From Thermoplasmata archaeon (GTDB taxonomy: Archaea > Thermoplasmatota > Thermoplasmata > Lutacidiplasmatales > UBA184): a stretch of DNA of 64,000 nucleotides. Of this stretch, positions 17,470 to 26,066 are shown one piece after another. The position numbers and the translations under genes were made by a program. The notes under the pieces are model-generated. The model was not told the origin of the DNA and did not search any database. It was given only the letters and a program-made list of their open reading frames with translations. The DNA is taken from positions 44,318-108,317 of the forward strand of contig JAKIWQ010000001.1 of assembly GCA_022749935.1 (NCBI GenBank), read 5' to 3'. Position 1 is the first letter of the stretch, and the number at the start of each line of letters is the position of its first letter.

Positions 17470-18480
17470 GTGGCCGGCCCCTCGAACCCTTCGTCGGCGG
17501 GCGGGGTTCTCCTTCGCGAACTCCGGCGATCCGACCGCGATTCGTTTCTCGAGGTGATGAGTGGGAACTACGGTCCGTTCGAAGCGATGCTCGGATTCCG
17601 TTCCGAAGGCGCTTCGGAGTTCCGCGGGCTCTTCGGTCCGGGGACCTGGTTCCTACTTCGGTTCCTGAACTTGCTCGGGCGGCCTCCCCTGAGATTCCTG
17701 GTGGCGGCCCAGGAAGGTAGGATCGTCGGCACGACGCTGATCGTGCCCTGGGAAAGATCGGGGTACGTCCTCGGGGTGGGGGTTCGTCCCTCCCATCGCC
17801 GACAGGGCCTGGCGGGTCGGCTGGTCGCCTGGGCGGAGGAGCTCGCCCTCCAGCGCGGGAAGGAGTGGGCGGTCCTGGATGTGGAGGAGGACAATCTCCC
17901 TGCGGTGACGTTGTACCTCGCCCGCCAGTACGGGACCATCCAGAAGACCCTCTGGTTCCGTTGCGCCCCGCCGGCGGGGCAGGCCGGTGCGGATCCTCCC
18001 TCCGCCCAGGTGGAGGTCGTCGGGAAGGCCGGTAGGAAGGGGGCCGCGCTCTGGTGCGCGCGGCAGGTCCCCGCCACCGTCACCTCGGTGCTTCCGCCCT
18101 CCGCAGCGCGTCTTTCGCATCTCGAGTCGCTCGGTCAGTTCCCGGGAGTCACCCGAGAGACGTGGGCGGCCGGCCCGCACGACGCCCGAGTCGGTTACCT
18201 CGCAGCGTATTGGAGAGGGAAGGAACGACCCGGGGTTCTCTTCCTTCCCGCGCTGGGTGCGCAGGCTACCCGGGCGGATGTCCTGCGACTCGTTCAGGAG
18301 GGAGTCGCCTGGCTGCGCTCTCGCGGAAGTCCCGAGGTCCTCCTGGCCGTGCCGGACCCGGCGAGGAGCGCCTTACCCTTTCTCGCGGAACAGGGATTCT
18401 CCCCTCAGCTCACGACCCTGACCATGGCACGGCGCCTGCGCGGCGCCGGGTCGCCCGCGCCGGCACCAAAGCGTCCGTGA
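17470..18480 (+). CDS. GNAT-family N-acetyltransferase with a second degenerate domain
   Basis: A 336-residue protein. Residues about 15-160 form a GNAT domain: LLRELRRSDRDSFLEVM, the acetyl-CoA motif VLGVGVRPSHRRQGLAGRLVAWAEELA, and VLDVEEDNLPAVTLYLARQYG. The C-terminal half (YLAAYWRGKERPGVLFLPALG...DVLRLVQEGVAWLR) looks like a second, divergent GNAT-like unit lacking the Q/RxxGxG/A loop. GTG 17470 is about 25 bp after TTCAAGTA, suiting a leaderless start. The long track ORF beginning at 16558 runs antiframe through the permease and is not the gene's start. The acceptor substrate is unknown. Confidence 0.8.
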   Translation: MAGPSNPSSAGGVLLRELRRSDRDSFLEVMSGNYGPFEAMLGFRSEGASEFRGLFGPGTWFLLRFLNLLGRPPLRFLVAAQEGRIVGTTLIVPWERSGYVLGVGVRPSHRRQGLAGRLVAWAEELALQRGKEWAVLDVEEDNLPAVTLYLARQYGTIQKTLWFRCAPPAGQAGADPPSAQVEVVGKAGRKGAALWCARQVPATVTSVLPPSAARLSHLESLGQFPGVTRETWAAGPHDARVGYLAAYWRGKERPGVLFLPALGAQATRADVLRLVQEGVAWLRSRGSPEVLLAVPDPARSALPFLAEQGFSPQLTTLTMARRLRGAGSPAPAPKRP

Positions 18481-18835
18481 GACGATGGGTGTCCCACACC
18501 CCCTGTCGTGTTTGGAGGACGAGGACCGAGCCTTGGGTTGACCGCCTCCCCGCCCGGGCCGGCGCGGCGCCCCTCCGCGAAGGCGGAATCGAGTGGGTGC
18601 TCGCGGACCCCCGAGTCCGTGCCCAAGGTCCCGGCTCCTCTCCTCCGGCGAACCACCTCCGCGACCGGGACAACACCCCGGCCGTGCCGTGGCTCGGGAC
18701 CCGGTTGGGCCTCGGCGCGACGGACACCGAGCCCCTCCCTTTTTCCGCCCCAACGGCGGTTGTCGAACGGCCTCCTTGGGCCCCGTACGGCCCTTCATGT
18801 AGGTCCAACGGGGTCGGCCCGCGAGTGGGTTTCCC
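18481..18835. other. Intergenic region before the GlcG-like gene
   Basis: About 355 bp with no supported gene and no confident RNA. A weak AT-richer stretch TTCATGTAG (18793-18801) is the only promoter-like sequence before the ATG at 18836. Confidence 0.3.
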
Positions 18836-19240
18836 ATGGCAGATATCACGGACGCACAGGCGTGGAGCGCGATCGAACACGCGACGAAGAAGGCGAAAGA
18901 TCTCGGAACCAAGATGGACATCGCCGTCGTGGACGCCGGGGCGAACCTGAAGGCGTTCCTTCGGATGGACGATGCGTGGTTGGGGAGCATCGACATCTCG
19001 ATCAAGAAGGCCCGGACCGCGCGGTTCTTCAACATGAACACCGGCGAGATCGGGAAGCTCTCGCAACCGGGCGGCCCTCTCTACAACATCGAGCATTCGA
19101 ACGGGGGCTTGATCTCGTTCCCGGGGGGGATCCCCCTCAAGAACGCGAAGGGCGAGGTCGTCGGGGCGATCGGAGTCAGCGGGAGTACGGTCGAGCACGA
19201 CCACGAGGTCGCGGCCGCCGGCGCGAAGGCCGTCGCCTAA
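18836..19240 (+). CDS. GlcG/HbpS-like (DUF336) protein
   Basis: A 134-residue protein covering the whole GlcG/HbpS fold: [59 protein letters not shown], then [14 protein letters not shown] and [21 protein letters not shown]. Members bind heme or small ligands, or accompany glycolate, diol and alcohol oxidation genes. There is no signal peptide, so it is cytosolic, unlike secreted HbpS. It sits 33 bp upstream of a Zn-alcohol dehydrogenase on the same strand, which suggests an operon and a supporting role in that oxidation. Confidence 0.88.
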   Translation: MADITDAQAWSAIEHATKKAKDLGTKMDIAVVDAGANLKAFLRMDDAWLGSIDISIKKARTARFFNMNTGEIGKLSQPGGPLYNIEHSNGGLISFPGGIPLKNAKGEVVGAIGVSGSTVEHDHEVAAAGAKAVA

Positions 19241-19273
19241 CGACCCGGGCGATACGACCGCACGGAGGTCCCG

Positions 19274-20419
19274 ATGAAAGCGAATGTCTACCTCGGCCCG
19301 TACAAACTCGCCATCCAGGACAAGCCGAAGCCCAAGATCGAGAAGCCGACCGACGTCATACTCAAGATCACCGCGACGTGCATTTGTGGCTCGGACCTCC
19401 ATCTCTATCACGGCCTCATCAGCCCGGACCTACCGGGGCAGACGCTTGGGCACGAGAACGTCGGGGTGGTGGACGAGGTCGGCTCCGCCGTCCAGCGGGT
19501 CAAGAAGGGGGACCGAGTGGTCGTCCCGTTCAACATCAGCTGCGGGGCGTGTCAATTCTGCAACAACGGCCTCTGGTCGATGTGCGACAACGCCAACCCG
19601 TTCAACCCCAAAGGTCCGGGCGCGGCGTTCGGCTACGCGAAGCTCCTCGGCGGGTACGACGGGGGCCAGGCCGAGTTCCTCCGGGTGCCCTGGGGGGACA
19701 CGATGTGCCTCCAGATCCCGGACAACGTCCGGGACGACCAGGCGGTCCTGCTGGCGGACATCTTCCCGACGGGGTACTTCGGGTGTGACATAGCGGGAGT
19801 GAGACCGGGTCACATCGTCGTGGTCGGCGGATGCGGACCGGTCGGCCTCATGGCTCAGATGAGCGCACTTCTCCGTGGAGCCGCCCGGGTCTACGCCACC
19901 GATCGTATTCCCGAGCGTCTCGCCCTGGCCAAGAAGATCGGAGCGATCCCGATCAACGTGGACAAGGAAGACCCGGTCACCCGGATCATGGACGAGACCG
20001 ACGGATGGGGCGCCGACGCATGCGTCGAGGCGGTGGGGTACGAGGCCACGGGGAAGGGCGTGATGGCGCCGGGCCCGAAGGTGGAGGCCAAGCCCGTCGC
20101 GGTCCTCGAGACGCTCATGAAGGTCGCCAAGAAGGGTGCCATCATCGGCATGCCCGGCCTCTTCGCTCCCACGCCGGCCGACCCGGACGGTCGGGTCAGC
20201 TTCCCTCTCGGGGCGGCGTTCACGAAGGAGCTAGGGTTCCGAATGGGGCAGTGCAACGTGAAAAATTACAATCGGTACCTGATGCAGGTCATCGCCGACA
20301 AGCGAGTCGACCCATCCATCGTGATCACCCACCGGGAACCGTTGGAAAGGGCTCCGAAGCTCTACGAGCAGTTCGACCGGCGGGAGGGCGGGATCATCAA
20401 GGTGGTCCTCAAGCCCTGA
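19274..20419 (+). CDS. Zinc-dependent alcohol/formaldehyde dehydrogenase (MDR family)
   Basis: A 381-residue medium-chain dehydrogenase. The catalytic zinc site is seen as CGSDLH near residues 38-43 and GHEN near 59. The structural zinc lobe is CGACQFCNNGLWSMC, and the nucleotide-binding loop is VVGGCGPVGLMAQ near 180. The length and the insert after the structural lobe (NPFNPKGPGAAFGYAKLLGGYDGGQAEFLRVP) match the glutathione-independent formaldehyde dehydrogenase/FdhA-like branch, which also oxidises other alcohols or dismutates aldehydes. It could remove formaldehyde released by the demethylating-type Rieske enzymes 9-11 kb downstream; that link is inference. It is cotranscribed with the GlcG-like gene. 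Confidence 0.88.
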   Translation: MKANVYLGPYKLAIQDKPKPKIEKPTDVILKITATCICGSDLHLYHGLISPDLPGQTLGHENVGVVDEVGSAVQRVKKGDRVVVPFNISCGACQFCNNGLWSMCDNANPFNPKGPGAAFGYAKLLGGYDGGQAEFLRVPWGDTMCLQIPDNVRDDQAVLLADIFPTGYFGCDIAGVRPGHIVVVGGCGPVGLMAQMSALLRGAARVYATDRIPERLALAKKIGAIPINVDKEDPVTRIMDETDGWGADACVEAVGYEATGKGVMAPGPKVEAKPVAVLETLMKVAKKGAIIGMPGLFAPTPADPDGRVSFPLGAAFTKELGFRMGQCNVKNYNRYLMQVIADKRVDPSIVITHREPLERAPKLYEQFDRREGGIIKVVLKP

Positions 20420-20593
20420 GTCAGCGGATGCGCAATGGTGGGGTCCCGTCCTAGGTAGGAGGCCCGGCCGAGTTTCTGCGCGTGACACCGGGGGGTCGCG
20501 AGGTATTGGCCTCGTCTGGCCGTATTGCCACCCCCGATAGGCCCCGGCAGAACTGCAGATTGATGAAACTAAATCAGAAAGTCAAGAGGAAAC

Positions 20594-21067
20594 TCAGGGC
20601 ATCGGCGCCTGATAGGTCCCGACGTACGTCACATTCTGGCTCTCGACCGTCCCGCCATAATTCACCGCAGAGAATTCATACACGCCGGCGACCGATAGGA
20701 ACCAACAGGTCCCGTTCGAAACTCCGATCCACCTACAGTGGTCCGGTATTGCGCCGCTCGGCTCCCATACGGTAAAGCGGACCAATCCCCCGGTGAGGTC
20801 GACCCAGTGGAGGCTCACGTTCTTCCGGTCCAGAAGGGACTGGGCTTGCGACGGCGGCGGCACCGGACAGAATGCACCCCCCTCGCATCGGCTGAGGGTA
20901 GCAATCTGTCCCGAGAAGGACGCGGGGGGCGGGGGAGACCCGGGAGCCAAGAGAAATCCTGCAGCCGTCACGACGAGCAGACCGACTGCCAGCGAGGCCG
21001 TCGGCACGAGCCACCCCCGGCGGTATGGAGCCAAACCTCGTCCATTTGTGGCCACAGCAGCCTCCAT
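20594..21067 (-). CDS. Hypothetical membrane-anchored extracellular protein
   Basis: A 157-residue protein with a short basic N-terminus, one hydrophobic helix (TASLAVGLLVVTAAGFLLAP) and a Pro-rich linker. The roughly 100-residue outer domain contains four cysteines (CEGGAFC, CRW, CWF) and ends in beta-rich GVYEFSAVNYGGTVESQNVTYVGTY. It looks like a lipoprotein-like or single-pass anchored small beta domain. No family is recognised. The ATG at 21067 lies about 48 bp downstream of a CCTTATCCC box. Coding quality is moderate. Confidence 0.5.
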   Translation of the reverse strand: MEAAVATNGRGLAPYRRGWLVPTASLAVGLLVVTAAGFLLAPGSPPPPASFSGQIATLSRCEGGAFCPVPPPSQAQSLLDRKNVSLHWVDLTGGLVRFTVWEPSGAIPDHCRWIGVSNGTCWFLSVAGVYEFSAVNYGGTVESQNVTYVGTYQAPMP

Positions 21068-21251
21068 CGCCCCGGGGATCGACCCGCGCTCACGCTAGAG
21101 CGTCGGGGATGGGATAAGGGCCAAGCCCGCGAATGGTTAGACGGGCTAGACCGGCAGGACGAAATCGAGGGTGTCGGAAACGTGACAGGTCCAACGGGGC
21201 TAGCGATCCCGCCATCACGCTCCGGGAACCTCTGAAGAATCCATTGACGCC

Positions 21252-21280
21252 GTCCGACAAACGAAGTACATCGGTCGGAC
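21252..21280. repeat. Inverted repeat GTCCGAC-N15-GTCGGAC
   Basis: Perfect 7-bp arms at 21252-21258 and 21274-21280, in the gap between the divergent membrane-anchored gene and the small ORF at 21414. It may be an operator or hairpin. The rest of 21068-21413 shows only a TATGTAG-like box near 21360. Confidence 0.35.
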
Positions 21281-21413
21281 AATCTCGTCGCACGACGGGT
21301 CGTCACCCTGCCATTCTAACACGAAAACGACCCCCCGGCTTCCCCCAGCCGGGCGCCGTTATGTAGTTCACGGGGGCTGGAATCGGCCGTGTCCATGACC
21401 GAGGAGGGAGAGG

Positions 21414-21656
21414 ATGCTGCCGGAGCAGATCGGACGAGACCGGGCGGCGCGCCTCCTCCCCGGGAGTGCGAGCGTTAGGGAGTTCGCGAATAGCGAGTTC
21501 CCGCGCGAGGACTACCACTGGGTGGTGTCCCTGACCCGCCTTACCTCGCCCGTTAGGGCGGGGGCTGGCGGGATCTGGGCTCGCCTGACCTGGGTCCTTC
21601 GCACTCCGGAGAGCGAGACGGAGGCCGACGCGGCCTCCGAGCCCGTCCCCGCGTGA
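21414..21656 (+). CDS. Small hypothetical protein (80 aa)
   Basis: A short ORF whose support is local. ATG 21414 is preceded by GGAGGGAGAGG and, about 50 bp further up, by a TTATGTAG box. The residues REFANSEFPREDYHWVVSLTRLTSPVRAG look protein-like; the C-terminal third is acidic and low complexity. No family is recognised and no neighbour is cotranscribed. It may be a shadow of GC-rich composition. Confidence 0.35.
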   Translation: MLPEQIGRDRAARLLPGSASVREFANSEFPREDYHWVVSLTRLTSPVRAGAGGIWARLTWVLRTPESETEADAASEPVPA

Positions 21657-21878
21657 GCGGGAACCTGCCCCACGCCGGGCCTACATCCGCCAGGATGGGC
21701 GGCCCGGCGAACCATTTCTAGAGGTCCCGAATCTTCAACACTTCCCGGGCGCCGGACCAACGACCCTACCTTCCGTGCGGGCGGGATCTGAGTCCGGCGT
21801 ACCCAGCCTGGGACCGCACGTAGGGTCCGCTGGATGGGCATTAAGTGTCTCCGGTCGGTGGCGCCCGAGGGGGTTTTC

Positions 21879-23435
21879 TTGGTCAAGTTCGACGTGGCCA
21901 TCGTGGGCGGGGGTCACAACGCGCTCGTCCATGCGGGATACCTCGCCAAAGCTGGCGCGCGGGTGGTCGTCCTCGAGCGGCGACCGATCCTGGGAGGCGC
22001 CTGCGTCACCGAAGAACCGTGGCCCGGATACCGGATCAACACCTACGCCTACGTCGCCGGCCTCCTTCGCCCCAATATCGCGGAAGAGCTCGAGCTGTCC
22101 AAGTTCGGGTATTCGCCCATCCTGTACGACCCACAGGCGTTCTGCCCCTTCCCGGACGGTCGTTCTCTCTCGCTGTGGAACGACACCGACAAGACCGTGA
22201 AGGAGATCGCCAAGTTCTCCAAGAAGGACGCGGCCGCCTACCCCAAGTACGAGGAGTTCTGGGACAACGTCCTCGACCTAGTGGAACCCCTCATGCTGGC
22301 CCCTCCGGTCCCGCTGGCGGACCTGGTCTCCCAGTTCCCCGGGGCCGAGGCGGAGGAGCTGGTCCGAAGCCTTTTCCTCCTGAGTGCCCAGGATTTTCTG
22401 GACGAGTGGTTCGAGAGCGACCACGTCAAGGTCGCCTTCGCGACCAACGCGGTCATCGGGGAGATGGCCGGTCCACGGACGCCCGGGACGGCCTACGTCC
22501 TCGCCCACCACAACATCGGAGTCCTCGAAGGTTCGCGGAAGGTGTGGGGATTCTCCAAGGGCGGCATGGGCCGGATCACCGAGGCGATGGCCAAGTCGGC
22601 GCAACACCACGGGGCGGTCTTGCGTACCGGAGTCACCGTCAAGGAAATCCTGGTGCACGGCGGGCGTGCCGTCGGGGTCGAACTCGAAGGAGGAGAGCGG
22701 ATCGAGGCCCGGGCGGTCTCGTCGTCGGTGGACGCGAAGCAGACCTTCCTGCATCTCGTCCCACGCGAGCACCTCTCGAGCGACGTGGTTCGGGAGGTCG
22801 AACGGATCAAGAGCCGGGGTGCGGCGCTCAAGTTCAACGCCGCCCTGAGCGGTCTTCCCAAGTTCACGGTCGCCCCCGAAACCCCGGGCCCTCACCATCG
22901 GGGAGCCATCGAGCTCTGCCCCTCCATGGAGTACCTCGAAAAGGCGTACGACGACGGCAAGTATGGTCGCTTCTCCGAGCATCCGTTCATCGACTGCGAA
23001 CTCCAGAGCGTTCTCGACCCGTCCATGGCGCCGCCGGGGCGGCACGTGATGACCTGCTTCGTCCAGTACGCCCCCTACGAGCTCCGTGGGACGACGTGGG
23101 ACGAGTTCAAACCGAAAGCCGCCGAGCGGATCCTCGACACGTACGCCGAGTACGCGCCCAACATCCGGGACGTGGTCGAACACTGGCAGGTCATCTCCCC
23201 CCTCGACATCGAGCGGACGCTCGGTCTCACGGGGGGGAACATCTTCCAGGGGGACATCACGCCCGACCAGATCTTCTCCTTCCGCCCGATACTGGGCTGG
23301 TCGGGCTACCGGACCCCCGTCACGGGACTCTACCTCTGTGGCTCTGCGGCGCACCCGGGCGGAGGCGTAACCGGTGCCCCGGGACACAATGCGGCCCAGG
23401 TGGTCCTCGAGGACCTCCCCACCCTTCCCGCGTAG
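21879..23435 (+). CDS. FAD-dependent oxidoreductase, PYROXD2/phytoene-desaturase-like (copy 1)
   Basis: A 518-residue flavoprotein with an N-terminal dinucleotide-binding loop (FDVAIVGGGHNALVHAGYLAKAG) and a second FAD motif near the C-terminus (GLYLCGSAAHPGGGVTGAPGHNAA). It belongs to the CrtI/PYROXD2-type amine-oxidase-like superfamily. The specific substrate is unknown; no carotenoid genes are nearby. The track start (ATG 21834) lies upstream of a TTAAGTG box at 21841. The TTG at 21879 has GAGGGGG before it and aligns with the start of the close paralogue at 30587, so I take TTG 21879. It is 40 bp upstream of a class III aminotransferase. Confidence 0.88.
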   Translation: MVKFDVAIVGGGHNALVHAGYLAKAGARVVVLERRPILGGACVTEEPWPGYRINTYAYVAGLLRPNIAEELELSKFGYSPILYDPQAFCPFPDGRSLSLWNDTDKTVKEIAKFSKKDAAAYPKYEEFWDNVLDLVEPLMLAPPVPLADLVSQFPGAEAEELVRSLFLLSAQDFLDEWFESDHVKVAFATNAVIGEMAGPRTPGTAYVLAHHNIGVLEGSRKVWGFSKGGMGRITEAMAKSAQHHGAVLRTGVTVKEILVHGGRAVGVELEGGERIEARAVSSSVDAKQTFLHLVPREHLSSDVVREVERIKSRGAALKFNAALSGLPKFTVAPETPGPHHRGAIELCPSMEYLEKAYDDGKYGRFSEHPFIDCELQSVLDPSMAPPGRHVMTCFVQYAPYELRGTTWDEFKPKAAERILDTYAEYAPNIRDVVEHWQVISPLDIERTLGLTGGNIFQGDITPDQIFSFRPILGWSGYRTPVTGLYLCGSAAHPGGGVTGAPGHNAAQVVLEDLPTLPA

Positions 23436-23475
23436 ATGGTAGAGGACCCGCCATCGTCGGTACGGGGGGACGGCG

Positions 23476-24810
23476 TTGAAGACCGCTCGTAAGAAACCAC
23501 CCTCCCCGTCAGGGGCCGAGCTGTGGGCGCGGTACCGAAAGCTGTTCCCGAAGTACTTCTGGGGAGAAGAGACCCGGCTCGCGAGTGTCGTCATCTCTCG
23601 GGCGCACGGATCGACCCTCGTCGACGCGGACGGCCGCGAGTACATCGACCTCACGAGCCAGTGGGCGACCAACAACCTCGGCCACGTCCACCCGGACGTG
23701 CTGCGGGCGACGACCGCGGCGCTCGAGCGGTACGGGTTTCTGATCTACTTCATGAACCCCCATCTGCCGATGCTCGAGTTGGCCGAGAAGCTCCTCGAGG
23801 TCCGACCCTCGCCGAACCTCTCCCGGGTCTTCCTCGAACTGTCGGGGACCGGAGCCGTCGAGGGGGCGATCAAGTATGCGGTCGAGGTCCGGGAACGACC
23901 CGTCATCCTCGGGTTCATGGGCCAGTACCACGGGCTGAGCATCGGCACGGGCATGGTCGGCGCCTTGAGTTCTCACGAACGGCGGCACTGGGAGGCCTAT
24001 GGGGGCGGAGTCGTGCACGCCCCCTATCCCGCGGGGTCGCGCCGGCCTGTGGGGATGGGCGACGAGGAGTACGGCGGCTTCGTCCTCGACTACATTCGGG
24101 ACCAACTCTTGCGCCACGTGGTGGCTCCGGACCGGATTGCGGGAACCATCCTCGAGCCGGTCGCCTGCGAGGCCGGAATCTGGATCCCGCCAAAGTCCTT
24201 CGTCCGCGGTCTCCGAAAGCTCTGCGACGAGTTCGGTTGGGTCTTCATCGACGACGAGGTCGAGGCCGGGGTCGGACGGACCGGGCGCATGTGGTCGATC
24301 GAGCACTTCGGTGTGGCGCCGGACCTGGTCGCGATAGGAAAGGGGATCAGCGGGGGCCTCATGCCGATCGCGGCCGTTCTCGGAACGGACGAACTGATGG
24401 CGGAACGGGACGTCGCCGCCGGGACGACCTTCGGTGGGCACCCGGCGGCGTGCGTCGCCGCCTCCACCACGCTCGACGTGATGGCCCGGGACCGGCTGGT
24501 GGAACGGTCGGCCAAGCTCGGCCGGGCCGCGCTCCGTCGCATGGGAGAGTGGACTGGGTACGACACCGTCCTCGACACCCGCGGGCTCGGGTTGTGTCTC
24601 GGAGTCGAAGTGGGGACCCGCGCGAGCCGAACGCCCTCCCCCGAGACCGCGCGTCGGATTTTCTTCGACTGCGTGGACCACGGGGTCGTCCCGTTGTACA
24701 ACTATGGGGACACCGTGATCCGGGTCCAGCCTCCGCTCACGATCACCGAACCCGAACTGGAGGGCGCGCTCGACGTGCTCGAAGCGGCCCTCCGCCGCGC
24801 GGCGACCTAG
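23476..24810 (+). CDS. Class III PLP-dependent aminotransferase
   Basis: A 444-residue enzyme of the omega-amino-acid/acetylornithine/GABA aminotransferase group. It has LTSQWATNNLGHVHPDV, ELSGTGAVEGAIKYA, the PLP phosphate region GFMGQYHGLSIGTG, the cofactor Asp in FIDDEVEAGVGRTG and the Schiff-base lysine in AIGKGISGGLMP. It moves an amino group from an omega- or alpha-amine to a keto acid. The TTG start at 23476 has GGGGGGA upstream. It is placed directly after the flavin oxidoreductase, so the pair may oxidise and transaminate the same amine. Its stop overlaps the convergent saccharopine-dehydrogenase-like gene by 4 bp. Confidence 0.9.
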   Translation: MKTARKKPPSPSGAELWARYRKLFPKYFWGEETRLASVVISRAHGSTLVDADGREYIDLTSQWATNNLGHVHPDVLRATTAALERYGFLIYFMNPHLPMLELAEKLLEVRPSPNLSRVFLELSGTGAVEGAIKYAVEVRERPVILGFMGQYHGLSIGTGMVGALSSHERRHWEAYGGGVVHAPYPAGSRRPVGMGDEEYGGFVLDYIRDQLLRHVVAPDRIAGTILEPVACEAGIWIPPKSFVRGLRKLCDEFGWVFIDDEVEAGVGRTGRMWSIEHFGVAPDLVAIGKGISGGLMPIAAVLGTDELMAERDVAAGTTFGGHPAACVAASTTLDVMARDRLVERSAKLGRAALRRMGEWTGYDTVLDTRGLGLCLGVEVGTRASRTPSPETARRIFFDCVDHGVVPLYNYGDTVIRVQPPLTITEPELEGALDVLEAALRRAAT

Positions 24811-26042
24811 GTCGTGGGATCGAGCCCGCGTTCGCGGGTCTCGCGCACCGTCACGTGGATCCCCCGCTGGGCGAGGAGAGGGAAGAACGGCACCGGGTCG
24901 AGGGCCTCCGGCGGGAGCAGCCCGTGGGCGGAGATCTGGCCCGAGAGCAGTTGGAGGACGGCGACGGCGGCCGGAGTCCCGGTCAGGTGGGCCGTGGCGG
25001 TCGCGTGATGTCGGTCGAAGGCCTGACGGTGGCTCAGCTGGGCGCAGAGGGTCTCCGACGTAAGAACGCCCTTTCGCTCGCCCCTGGTGTCCACGACGAG
25101 GCACGCGAACCCGTCCACCGTGCCCGTGAGGTCCGCGGGCTTCGGGAGGGCCTGGAGCACCGCCCGCCGCGGGCCGGGCGCTTCCGGGGTCCCCTTCTCG
25201 AGAAGGTGGAGGTCCCGGAGCATCTGGAGGATCCTCACCGTGGCGTCGTCCAACGCGAGCTTGAAGTCGACGTACTGGATCCCCTTTCCGATGAACCGGG
25301 GGAGGCTGTCGACCTCCTCGTGGTCGACGGAGTAGACCTTCTGGGGGCCGACCGGGGGAGGGAAGTCGTAGACCTCCCCCTCCCCGAAGGGGGGCACGTC
25401 GCGGTACTGACCTCCGTCCCAGATCCGTGAGGCGTGCAGGGTCTCCTCGATGAACGTCTCCGGACTGAAGAGCGGAAGGAAGGGGAGGTCGGGGTGGCTC
25501 GCGGTATCCCCGTCCCGGACCCGGATCGAGTCGACTCGGTCCAACTGGTCCGCCCCGAACCGTGCCATGAGGTTGCTCAGGCCCGGATCCTCTCCCATGC
25601 CGACGACCGCCGTCAATCCCCGGCGACTCCATTCGCCCGATCGCACGTAGGGGTCGTTCGACTCGCACGCGAGGTCGAGATAGCTCGCTCCGACGGCGAG
25701 CGCCGCATCCTGGATCCCGAGGTTGAACCGAGGTAGGGAGGCTTGGACGACGACCTGGACCCCTTCGAGGGCCCTCTCCACGGCCGACCGATCCGAGGCG
25801 TCTAGTCCGAGGCTCCGCACCCGAGCACCGGTCGGGAGTCGCCGGAGGAGGTTCTTCGCGAACCTCTCGTCGACGTCCGCGAGGACGAGTTCCTTCACGG
25901 ACGCGTCGGCGGCCAGATGGCCGGCGATGACCGACCCGATCGCCCCGCAACCTAGCAGGAGCACGCGGCCGGTGGTCGTGGAACTAATGGTGTCGACCCT
26001 CGCGGACCTCCGCACCCAGGACGGGATGATAAACTCGCCCAC
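24807..26042 (-). CDS. Saccharopine dehydrogenase-like NAD(P)-binding protein
   Basis: A 411-residue protein with an N-terminal Rossmann fold (GRVLLLGCGAIGSVIAGHLAAD, ADVDERF), ASLPRFNLGIQDAALAVGASYLDLA and GMGEDPGLSNLMA, typical of the saccharopine/homospermidine dehydrogenase family. The family catalyses reversible oxidative cleavage of secondary amines between amino and keto acids. It lies 24 bp downstream of the substrate-binding protein gene on the same strand. The start is uncertain: GTG 26042 is the longest, but a TTTATCAT box lies inside codons 4-6 of that reading, so GTG 26015 or GTG 25964 (just before LLLGCGAIG) may be used. Its reaction fits amino-compound catabolism rather than lysine synthesis; no other lysine gene is near. 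Confidence 0.85.
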   Translation of the reverse strand: MGEFIIPSWVRRSARVDTISSTTTGRVLLLGCGAIGSVIAGHLAADASVKELVLADVDERFAKNLLRRLPTGARVRSLGLDASDRSAVERALEGVQVVVQASLPRFNLGIQDAALAVGASYLDLACESNDPYVRSGEWSRRGLTAVVGMGEDPGLSNLMARFGADQLDRVDSIRVRDGDTASHPDLPFLPLFSPETFIEETLHASRIWDGGQYRDVPPFGEGEVYDFPPPVGPQKVYSVDHEEVDSLPRFIGKGIQYVDFKLALDDATVRILQMLRDLHLLEKGTPEAPGPRRAVLQALPKPADLTGTVDGFACLVVDTRGERKGVLTSETLCAQLSHRQAFDRHHATATAHLTGTPAAVAVLQLLSGQISAHGLLPPEALDPVPFFPLLAQRGIHVTVRETRERGLDPTT

Positions 26043-26066
26043 ACCGCCAGCAGCGGGGGTCGTACC

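Noticed and set aside
18481-18835. RNase P or SRP RNA in the gap before the GlcG-like gene
   Set aside because: None of the conserved core motifs I know was found on either strand.
21512-21901. 129-aa minus-strand ORF with repeated VRRTQIPPA/VRRAQIPPA
   Set aside because: The repeat comes from a short shared GGCGGGATCTG string; the ORF overlaps the promoter of the flavin oxidoreductase and looks fortuitous.
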